From contig JABMOJ010000125.1 in NCBI GenBank assembly GCA_013204195.1, forward strand, positions 1-6,775: DNA of 6,775 nucleotides. Reading direction: 5' to 3'. The position numbers and the translations under genes were made by a program. Below, in pieces: positions 1-5,471 of the stretch; the first letter of the stretch is position 1; every line of letters begins with the position of its first letter. This DNA comes from SAR86 cluster bacterium. Lineage in GTDB: Bacteria; Pseudomonadota; Gammaproteobacteria; Pseudomonadales; Azotimanducaceae. Below the pieces are notes generated by a model. The model was not told the origin of the DNA. It saw only the letters and a list, made by a program, of their open reading frames with translations, and searched no databases.

Positions 1-342
1 GAACAAGTCAGGCTCAAGTCGCAGCAATTGGGTCAATTGTTCATTGCCTTGGTCGCTGCCGAACCGGAGTTAGGGGTCCTTGATTTATTGAGCCCCGCAG
101 TGGCTGATCATCGAGGCAGTCAGGTTTGTTACGAACATCAAGCAGGTTACGCCATGGTTCAGGCGCTGGCTGAGGCAGGGGTGATTGCAGATTTTCGAGC
201 CCCGAACATCATGCGGTTCGGTTTTAGCCCGTTATATACTCAGTTTGTTGACGTCTGGGACACCGTAGTACAGTTGACTACGCTGGTGTCGAACGGGACG
301 TATCAGCAAGACAGGTTTGAGCAACGTGCTCAGGTCACCTGA
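1..342 (+). CDS. kynU: Kynureninase, C-terminal part (5' end outside window)
   Basis: Kynureninase is a PLP-dependent cytoplasmic enzyme that cleaves kynurenine (or 3-hydroxykynurenine) to anthranilate (or 3-hydroxyanthranilate) plus alanine in tryptophan breakdown. The reading frame is open from base 1, so only the last 113 codons are visible. They carry the family's C-terminal pattern: GSQV (from about nt 112), an aromatic/His segment, then GVIADFRAP and MRFGFSPLY. The Arg of MRFG (nt 214-216) is the residue expected to hold the substrate carboxylate. The end, RAQVT, resembles the usual bacterial RxAVT ending. The PLP lysine and most of the fold lie upstream of the window, so activity cannot be judged. 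A TTG at nt 28 is an internal leucine, not the start. Identification rests on remembered family motifs; an unrelated fold-type I aminotransferase is unlikely given these combined motifs. Confidence 0.9.
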   Translation, partial: EQVRLKSQQLGQLFIALVAAEPELGVLDLLSPAVADHRGSQVCYEHQAGYAMVQALAEAGVIADFRAPNIMRFGFSPLYTQFVDVWDTVVQLTTLVSNGTYQQDRFEQRAQVT

Positions 343-367
343 TGATTGTCGCAGGGGGCTAAAGTCT

Positions 368-400
368 CGCCTTCACCTGCCAGATCGGCGGGTGACAGCG
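368..400 (+). other. Strong hairpin downstream of kynU
   Basis: TCACCTGCC (373-381) pairs with GGCGGGTGA (387-395) around a 5-nt loop, nine pairs with one T-G wobble. After a 2x2 internal loop, CGC (368-370) also pairs with GCG (398-400). It begins 26 nt past the kynU stop. No T-run follows on either strand, so it is not a standard intrinsic terminator. It may protect the 3' end of the kynU transcript or help termination by another route. Confidence 0.5.
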
Positions 401-500
401 TGATGACGGTGATCAGCCCTACGGCAGAGCCAAACAGAGTTCGGTAAGATGAATCCTTCAATAAATATACGCTGAAGCCAGTGAGTAAAATGTTAAAGGT

Positions 501-520
501 TCAAGAATAGTGGTTCTTGA
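501..520. repeat. Perfect 7-bp inverted repeat, possible operator
   Basis: TCAAGAA (501-507) and TTCTTGA (514-520) form a perfect inverted repeat with a 6-bp centre, ending about 62 bp before the rlmKL start. The 13-bp centre-to-centre spacing of the half-sites and the AT-rich surroundings would suit a dimeric regulator, but no known consensus is matched. The alternative is a small RNA hairpin in a transcript entering from kynU. Confidence 0.4.
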
Positions 521-566
521 TGGTCATAATTTGCGCCAGCCGAATCGTCAAGGATGGATACCTGTG

Positions 567-575
567 TGGTAGACT
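567..575 (+). promoter_or_regulatory. Extended -10 promoter for rlmKL
   Basis: TGGTAGACT reads as an extended -10 element: TG, one base, then TAGACT (570-575), which keeps the first two bases, fourth base and last base of TATAAT. No convincing -35 hexamer lies 16-18 bp upstream, which extended -10 promoters tolerate. Transcription would be expected to start around 582-583, at or one base before the rlmKL ATG, giving a leaderless or nearly leaderless mRNA. The lack of a good Shine-Dalgarno before 583 is consistent with this. Confidence 0.45.
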
Positions 576-582
576 AGCACCG

Positions 583-2823
583 ATGAAAAACCCTACATAT
601 TTTGCTACTGCGCCGAAAGGCATGCCAGACCTTCTCGTCACCGAGCTGCAAAGCTTTGGCGCGACCAATGTCTCAGAAACCCGTGCCGGTGCGCAGTTTG
701 AAGGCTCGATGGAAGTCGTCTATCGGGCTTGTCTCTGGTCGCGTCTGGCAAACAGAATACTGTTGCCGCTGAAGACGTTTCCCGCCGATTCGCCGGAGGC
801 GCTCTATGAGGGTGTCCGCAGCATTGATTGGACGGCACATCTATTGGTCAACCAAACCCTGGCGGTTGACGCCAATGTTTCAGCGTCAAAAATCACCCAT
901 AGTCATTATGCAGCACTAAAAATTAAGGATGCGATTGTCGACAGTTTCGCCGAAAGCCAGGGCGATCGACCGAATGTGGATGTGGATCGGCCAGACATTC
1001 GCATCAACTGTTACATTCATCGAGATCAAGCGGCATTGTATCTCGACTTATCCGGTAGCAGTTTGCACCAACGTAATTACCGATTAGAGGCGGGTCAGGC
1101 ACCGCTCAAGGAAAACCTTGCGGCAGCGCTGTTGCTGCGGGCTCGTTGGCCAGAGATACTGGCCGACAAGGGCGCCTTTGTGGATCCCATGTGTGGGTCT
1201 GGCACGCTGGTCATAGAGGCGGCGATGCTGGCTGCGGATATCGCCCCGGGTCTAACCCGTGATTACTATGGTTTTCTTGGCTGGCGACAACATGATGTGG
1301 CGTTATGGGAGGGGCTGATCAAGGAAGCGGTGAGTCGCCGTGAAGCGGGTTTGTCGAAGTTGCCCACCATGCTGGGGTTTGATAATGATCGCCGAGTGCT
1401 GGAGCAGGCTAGGGATAACGCCAGGCGTGCCGGTCTTGACGGCAAGGTAGAGTTTGCGTTTCAGGACATAGAACATTTTCGCCACAGTTTTCCAGCCCAT
1501 GGTTTGGTTGTGACAAACCCTCCCTATGGCCGTCGCCTAGCTGAAACTAACGAATTACCTCGGTTGTACCACGCGCTGGGAACCATGCTGAAAACGCACC
1601 TGCGTGGTTGGAAAGCGGCGCTATTTACCGAGGATCAGACCCTCGGCAAGCACCTGGGTTTGCGCGCGGATAAATTGCATACGCTCTACAATGGTGCCAT
1701 TGCCTGCAAGCTGATTCACTTCACTATTGAAGAGAGCCACTTCTACCGAGATGCTCGGCTGCCGTTTCGGATTAAACCCGATGAGCTCTCAGAACACGCG
1801 GCCATGTTCCGTAACCGTCTGGACAAAAATCTCAAGCAATTGACCAAGTGGGCGCGTCGAGATGGGGTTTCCTGTTTTCGGGTCTACGATGCCGACTTAC
1901 CTGATTACGCTGCAGCGATTGATGTCTATCGTCGCGCCGGCGCCGCAGCAGGGTCAGACCCGGCAGAGGTTATTGAGCAATGGGTCTGTATTCAAGAGTA
2001 TGCCGCGCCGCAGACCATAGATCCTGAGAAAGTAGGGCTTCGAACTCGAGAGCTGGTCACTGTCGCACAATTGGCGTTGGGTGTTGATGACGATCACTTA
2101 TTCTATAAGACCCGGGCTCGACAGCGAGGTGAAAGCCAGTACGAGCGGATCGCCACCGAACGTCGTTTTCATGAAGTCGCCGAAGGTGATTGTCGGTTCT
2201 GGGTTAACTTTGAGGATTATCTTGATACTGGCCTGTTTCTTGATCATCGACCGATTCGCCAGCGCATTGGTCAACAGGCGCGTGGTAAGAAATTTCTGAA
2301 TCTGTTCGCCTATACCGGAGCGGTGACAATCCATGCCGCCCTGGGTGGTGCCGCCACCACGACGACAGTCGATATGTCTCAAACTTATTTAGATTGGGCG
2401 CGGCGGAATCTTGAGCTGAATAGTCTGGATGAAAAAACCCATCGGTTGGTGCAGGCCGATTGTCTGCAATGGCTTTCCCAACAACGGGAAGAGGCCAGTT
2501 ATGATTTGATATTCCTTGATCCGCCGACATTTTCAAATTCTAAGCGCATGGCTCAATCCTTTGATGTCCAGCAGGATCACGGTCGTCTGATTCGCCAGGC
2601 GATGCGTTTGCTGCGCCCCGATGGAACCCTGTATTTTTCGACTAATATGCGTAATTTTAAGCTTGATGAGGATGTTCAGGCATTGTTTGAGGTAAAGAAT
2701 ATTAGTAGCGAAACCATCCCCCATGACTTCAAGCGGCGACAGAATATTCATCATTGCTGGCTTATGACGCCAAAGAAAGTTGGCGCGCAGTCAGACAACG
2801 CCAGTCCGTGGCCAACCCGTTAG
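583..2823 (+). CDS. rlmKL: Bifunctional 23S rRNA methyltransferase RlmKL
   Basis: This is a two-domain SAM-dependent enzyme. By homology to E. coli RlmKL, the N-terminal half (RlmL) makes m2G2445 and the C-terminal half (RlmK) makes m7G2069 in 23S rRNA during ribosome assembly. From the ATG at 583 it is 746 aa, against about 702 aa in E. coli. A THUMP-like RNA-binding region covers about residues 43-155. The first methyltransferase domain shows DPMCGSG (201-207) and the catalytic NPPYG (312-316). The second shows LNLFAYTGA (FAYTGA at 575-580) and DPPTFSNSKRM (from 646). The ATG at 583 is chosen because homologues start just before YFATAPKG; TTG 517 and ATG 520 would add 21-22 unsupported residues and overlap the promoter. 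The extra length includes a short insertion around residues 450-466 and a tail of about 16 residues after CWL near the C-terminus. It appears intact and is probably a single-gene unit. Confidence 0.96.
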   Translation: MKNPTYFATAPKGMPDLLVTELQSFGATNVSETRAGAQFEGSMEVVYRACLWSRLANRILLPLKTFPADSPEALYEGVRSIDWTAHLLVNQTLAVDANVSASKITHSHYAALKIKDAIVDSFAESQGDRPNVDVDRPDIRINCYIHRDQAALYLDLSGSSLHQRNYRLEAGQAPLKENLAAALLLRARWPEILADKGAFVDPMCGSGTLVIEAAMLAADIAPGLTRDYYGFLGWRQHDVALWEGLIKEAVSRREAGLSKLPTMLGFDNDRRVLEQARDNARRAGLDGKVEFAFQDIEHFRHSFPAHGLVVTNPPYGRRLAETNELPRLYHALGTMLKTHLRGWKAALFTEDQTLGKHLGLRADKLHTLYNGAIACKLIHFTIEESHFYRDARLPFRIKPDELSEHAAMFRNRLDKNLKQLTKWARRDGVSCFRVYDADLPDYAAAIDVYRRAGAAAGSDPAEVIEQWVCIQEYAAPQTIDPEKVGLRTRELVTVAQLALGVDDDHLFYKTRARQRGESQYERIATERRFHEVAEGDCRFWVNFEDYLDTGLFLDHRPIRQRIGQQARGKKFLNLFAYTGAVTIHAALGGAATTTTVDMSQTYLDWARRNLELNSLDEKTHRLVQADCLQWLSQQREEASYDLIFLDPPTFSNSKRMAQSFDVQQDHGRLIRQAMRLLRPDGTLYFSTNMRNFKLDEDVQALFEVKNISSETIPHDFKRRQNIHHCWLMTPKKVGAQSDNASPWPTR

Positions 2824-2852
2824 TGCAGCGGCCGGGTTGGCCAAGTTTTTTT
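2809..2852 (+). terminator. Intrinsic terminator overlapping the rlmKL stop
   Basis: TGGCCAACCC (2809-2818) and GGGTTGGCCA (2834-2843) form a perfect 10-bp GC-rich stem, followed after two bases by a run of seven T (2846-2852). The 15-nt loop contains the rlmKL stop codon TAG (2821-2823), so the 5' arm encodes the last residues of the protein. A competing short hairpin, GGCC (2830-2833) with GGCC (2839-2842), is possible. It should separate rlmKL from the operon beginning at 2948. Confidence 0.78.
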
Positions 2853-2902
2853 GCGGCCACTAGCGGTTTTCTGCGCTTACCTGCTTTCCTGAACGCCGGC
2901 AA

Positions 2903-2911
2903 TGCTCTAGT
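2903..2911 (+). promoter_or_regulatory. Weak candidate -10 for the beta-helix/cytochrome operon
   Basis: TGCTCTAGT could be an extended -10 (TG, one base, TCTAGT; four of six matches to TATAAT), about 37 bp before the ATG at 2948. No recognisable -35 lies at the right distance. A promoter is needed here because a terminator lies just upstream, but this exact placement is tentative. Confidence 0.25.
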
Positions 2912-2932
2912 CTCTGATCCTTGAATCGTCTT

Positions 2933-2938
2933 GAAGGA
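2933..2938 (+). promoter_or_regulatory. Ribosome binding site of the beta-helix lipoprotein gene
   Basis: GAAGGA lies 9 nt before ATG 2948 and 6 nt before GTG 2945. It falls inside the longer reading frame that opens at TTG 2921, so that upstream TTG is not the start. ATG 2948 gives a clean lipoprotein signal peptide; GTG 2945 would add one residue and cannot be excluded. Confidence 0.6.
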
Positions 2939-2947
2939 TATTTCGTG

Positions 2948-4204
2948 ATGCGCCCATTATTGCTGTTGTTATTGATAGGTCTGCTCAGCGCCTGTGCTGA
3001 GGACGACAAAGCGCCAGCGGCAATGCTCGTGACAGATATGCAAAAAAACCTGCAGCTGCAATTCATGAATGCTGAGCCTGGAGATATTATCAACATCCCT
3101 GCCGGTCTTTTTGAGATGACGCGATCCTTGTCTCTCAAGGTGGACGGTGTGACAGTCCGTGGCGCCGGCATGGACAAGACCATTCTCAGTTTTAAACATC
3201 AGGTCAGTGGGGCTGAGGGTATGTTAGTGACGGCCAATGATTTTTTGATCGAGGATCTGGCAATTGAAGATGCCAAGGGTGATGCGCTTAAAATTAATGA
3301 GGGCAAGAATATTATCATCCGCCGCGTGCGTACTGAATGGACCAATGGTCCGGCGACAGAAAACGGCGCGTATGGTATTTACCCAGTGCAGACTGAAAAT
3401 GTTTTGATTGAAGGGGTGGTGGCGATTGGAGCGTCCGATGCCGGTATTTATGTCGGTCAGTCACGACAGGTGATCGTTCGTAATAGCCGCGCGGAATTCA
3501 ATGTTGCTGGTATTGAGATTGAGAATACGCTGGATGCTGATGTCTATAACAATGTGGCAATCAATAACACGGGCGGTGTGCTGGTATTCAATATGCCTAA
3601 TTTATCCCAAGAAGGTCGGCGTACGCGGATTTTTAATAACCGCATAGAAGACAATAATACGCCAAACTTTGCCCTTCCCGGAGGTGCAGTGGCGGGTGTG
3701 CCGGCGGGATCCGGCATCTCGATTAACTCTAACGATGAAATCGAAATCTTCGACAATGATCTACGTAATAACCAGACCGCGCACATCGTGATCAGCAGTG
3801 TTTACTCAACCAATTACAGTGAACGTGACACGGCATCCGCGTTCGATCCCTACCCTGAGAAGATCAATATTCACGATAATCGCTATTCAGGCGGTGGTGA
3901 CAACCCAGATACAGAGTACCTGCCACAGTTGAAGGCGGCCGTTTTTGGTGCCGATGGTGCTTTTCCTAATGTGATCTGGGACGGTTTTATCAATACCCAG
4001 CTGGCGCCGGATGGTGTGTTGCCCGCGGAGCTGCAAATTTGTATCTATAACGAAGCGTCCAGTGCCGTGTTTAATGTCGATGCCCCTAACCAGTTCGCTA
4101 ACCCGCGGCTAGACGAGCTACAGCATCAATGTCAGCATGCGCCGCTACCTGCCATTGAGCTGGTTTTTGTACCCGCTGCGAGTCAATCAGGGCAGGGCGA
4201 ATAG
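2948..4204 (+). CDS. Parallel beta-helix repeat lipoprotein (TIGR03805-like)
   Basis: This is a 418-aa exported protein of unknown biochemical function. The N-terminus MRPLLLLLLIGLLSAC is a lipoprotein signal with lipobox LSAC and lipidated Cys16. Ala17 at +2 does not signal inner-membrane retention, so outer-membrane anchoring is expected. Residues about 35-81 have the entry pattern of pectate-lyase-like folds (PGDIINIPAG at 44-53, then VTVRGAGMDKTILSF). From about 90 to 315 there are serial beta-helix turns rich in N, I and V, such as NIIIRRV, NVLIEGV, QVIVRNS, ADVYNNVAINN, RIFNNRIEDNN, IEIFDNDLRNN and INIHDNRY. A C-terminal region contains Cys365 and Cys395, which could form a disulfide. 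I recognise the overall pattern as the family I recall as TIGR03805, regularly found beside a diheme cytochrome, as here. The cytochrome gene begins 3 bp after this stop. A polysaccharide lyase or epimerase is a possible alternative; no lyase catalytic set was identified. Confidence 0.85.
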   Translation: MRPLLLLLLIGLLSACAEDDKAPAAMLVTDMQKNLQLQFMNAEPGDIINIPAGLFEMTRSLSLKVDGVTVRGAGMDKTILSFKHQVSGAEGMLVTANDFLIEDLAIEDAKGDALKINEGKNIIIRRVRTEWTNGPATENGAYGIYPVQTENVLIEGVVAIGASDAGIYVGQSRQVIVRNSRAEFNVAGIEIENTLDADVYNNVAINNTGGVLVFNMPNLSQEGRRTRIFNNRIEDNNTPNFALPGGAVAGVPAGSGISINSNDEIEIFDNDLRNNQTAHIVISSVYSTNYSERDTASAFDPYPEKINIHDNRYSGGGDNPDTEYLPQLKAAVFGADGAFPNVIWDGFINTQLAPDGVLPAELQICIYNEASSAVFNVDAPNQFANPRLDELQHQCQHAPLPAIELVFVPAASQSGQGE

Positions 4205-4207
4205 TCC

Positions 4208-5338
4208 ATGTTAAAGCGCTTGCGGTCTGGCCTGCTGGCGGCAATGTTGCTGTGTGTTGGTTGCGCGCCAGGCGGTGTAGTAGTGCATGAGACTGCCCCG
4301 GCGGCATTGTCTGCCTGGGGTCTGATGACCAGTGATGGTCAGCAGTTGCAGCTGGGAGCTGGCGTCACGCCCTATCAGCTCAATGCCACATTGTTTACGG
4401 ACTATGCTCATAAATTGCGGACGGTGAGTCTGCCGCCGGGCACGCAGGCCACTGTCATGCCCGATGGCAGGCTCGATTTCCCCCTGGGCACTGTGATCAG
4501 CAAGACGTTTTTTTACCCGCGAGTATCAGGGGCCTTAGTTCAAGTGGTGGATGCTGAGTCCGTGCTGGATGCCAGCCTAGGGCGCAATGGTGGTCTTGAT
4601 TTAACTCAGGTGCAGTTGATCGAAACTCGCTTGCTGGTGCGCCGTAGCAGTGGGTGGGTCGGGTTGCCTTATGTGTGGAATGCCACGCAAACCGAAGCGA
4701 GCCTGGAAGTGACTGGGGATATCAAGTCGTTAACCTTGGTCCATCAAGAGACAGCGACGGCCACAGACTTCCCCTATATTGTGCCCGATCAGAACCAGTG
4801 TGCCGGTTGTCACAATACCGATACGGCGTCTCGCCAGATGAACCCAATCGGGCCACGACTGGCGAATCTGAATCGTAGCCTGACAGGCAAAGTGCCTGAC
4901 TTGAATCAGTTGGATTATTGGCAGCAACTCGGCATTTTACAGCTAGACGGGACCGTGGCTGACCAACCCCGGTTAGTTGCCTGGCAGGATGCAACTCAAA
5001 ATTTGAACGATCGTGCACGAAGTTATTTAGACAGCAACTGCGGCCATTGTCATAGCAGCACAGGTGCGGGTGATACTTCCGGGCTGTACCTCGATATCGG
5101 TACCAATAACCCTGTCAGGTTGGGTGAATGCAAGCTACCTATCGCGGCCGGTCAAGGTACCGGTGGCCATCGGTTTTCGATCGTGCCTGGTGATCCCGAA
5201 CATTCAATTTTAGTGTTTCGTATGCAGACCCGCGACCCAGGTGCGATGATGCCAGAGCTGGGTCGGAGTCTGGTGCATGCAGAAGGAGTCGATTTGATCT
5301 CAGCATGGATTGCGGCTTTACCTGGTCATTGCAGTTGA
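4208..5338 (+). CDS. Diheme c-type cytochrome, SO_2930/TIGR03806-like, probable lipoprotein
   Basis: This is a 376-aa exported electron carrier or redox enzyme subunit. The signal peptide ends in LLCVGC; Cys19 is the probable lipidation site, although Cys rather than Leu at the -3 position makes the lipobox imperfect. Residues about 34-190 form a heme-free, probably beta-rich domain with family hallmarks (TPYQLNATLFTDYAHKLR, LPPGT, FPLGTVISKTFFYP, GWVGLPYVWN). The C-terminal part has two heme c sites: CAGCH at 198-202 and CGHCH at 278-282. Met211 (MNPIGP) and Met347/348 (MMPELG) are plausible sixth ligands. Cys308 and Cys375 are extra and could pair. A stretch around 108-135 seems longer than I remember for the family. 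The start ATG is 3 bp past the upstream stop, with only a weak AGGG at 4194-4197, so translational coupling is likely. The natural partner is the beta-helix protein; electron donor, acceptor and substrate are unknown. Confidence 0.88.
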   Translation: MLKRLRSGLLAAMLLCVGCAPGGVVVHETAPAALSAWGLMTSDGQQLQLGAGVTPYQLNATLFTDYAHKLRTVSLPPGTQATVMPDGRLDFPLGTVISKTFFYPRVSGALVQVVDAESVLDASLGRNGGLDLTQVQLIETRLLVRRSSGWVGLPYVWNATQTEASLEVTGDIKSLTLVHQETATATDFPYIVPDQNQCAGCHNTDTASRQMNPIGPRLANLNRSLTGKVPDLNQLDYWQQLGILQLDGTVADQPRLVAWQDATQNLNDRARSYLDSNCGHCHSSTGAGDTSGLYLDIGTNNPVRLGECKLPIAAGQGTGGHRFSIVPGDPEHSILVFRMQTRDPGAMMPELGRSLVHAEGVDLISAWIAALPGHCS

Positions 5339-5358
5339 TCAATGTGATTAATGAATCG

Positions 5359-5384
5359 ATTGGGCTTTGCCCGCGCCATTGGGC
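5359..5384 (+). repeat. ATTGGGC direct repeat with intervening GCCC
   Basis: ATTGGGC occurs at 5359-5365 and 5378-5384, 19 bp apart. GCCC at 5369-5372 lies between them and can pair with either GGGC copy, giving two mutually exclusive short hairpins in RNA. No T-run follows, so this is not an ordinary terminator. It may simply be chance in a short intergenic region. Confidence 0.25.
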
Positions 5385-5402
5385 ATCCATTATTGAATAC
5401 GC

Positions 5403-5431
5403 CAGCGCTTTCTATTCGGTGAAAAGCGCTG
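5403..5431. repeat. 9-bp inverted repeat with paired AGCGCT sites, possible operator
   Basis: CAGCGCTTT (5403-5411) and AAAGCGCTG (5423-5431) form a perfect inverted repeat with an 11-bp centre. Each arm also contains the self-complementary hexamer AGCGCT (5404-5409 and 5425-5430), and the two hexamers are 21 bp apart centre to centre, close to two helical turns. It sits 41 bp before the start of the alcohol dehydrogenase gene. A-rich, not T-rich, sequence follows on the + strand, which argues against a terminator. A regulator binding two same-face sites is possible. Confidence 0.4.
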
Positions 5432-5459
5432 AAAAATATTGACCAGGCTTTAATCGAGC

Positions 5460-5464
5460 AGGAG
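5460..5464 (+). promoter_or_regulatory. Ribosome binding site fixing a TTG start
   Basis: AGGAG lies 7 nt before TTG 5472, an ideal spacing, and 13 nt before the in-frame GTG 5478, which is too far. This supports TTG as the initiation codon of the alcohol dehydrogenase gene. Confidence 0.75.
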
Positions 5465-5471
5465 TGATCTA

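Noticed and set aside
330..461. 43-codon minus-strand frame with a hydrophobic stretch (LFGSAVGLITVITL) between kynU and rlmKL
   Set aside because: It has only a TTG start, no ribosome binding site, overlaps the kynU end, and shows no recognisable similarity.
517..582. Longer N-terminus for RlmKL from TTG 517 or ATG 520
   Set aside because: The extra residues are not in homologues and would be encoded by the predicted promoter region.
2204..2536. 110-codon minus-strand frame inside rlmKL
   Set aside because: It is a shadow of the conserved RlmK domain, with no protein-like motifs or ribosome binding site.
4508..4514. T7 run in the cytochrome gene as a possible frameshift site
   Set aside because: The frame stays open and encodes the conserved KTFFYP segment, so no slippage is needed.
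5139..5390. 83-codon minus-strand frame over the cytochrome 3' end
   Set aside because: It is opposite conserved heme-protein sequence and has no recognisable motif.
5367..5398. TTGCCC with TATTGA/TTGAAT as a sigma-70 promoter for the dehydrogenase
   Set aside because: The -10 matches are poor or the spacing is 20 bp, too weak to annotate.
5403..5440. Inverted repeat after the cytochrome as an intrinsic terminator
   Set aside because: The stem is followed by A-rich sequence on the + strand and has no T-run on the minus strand.
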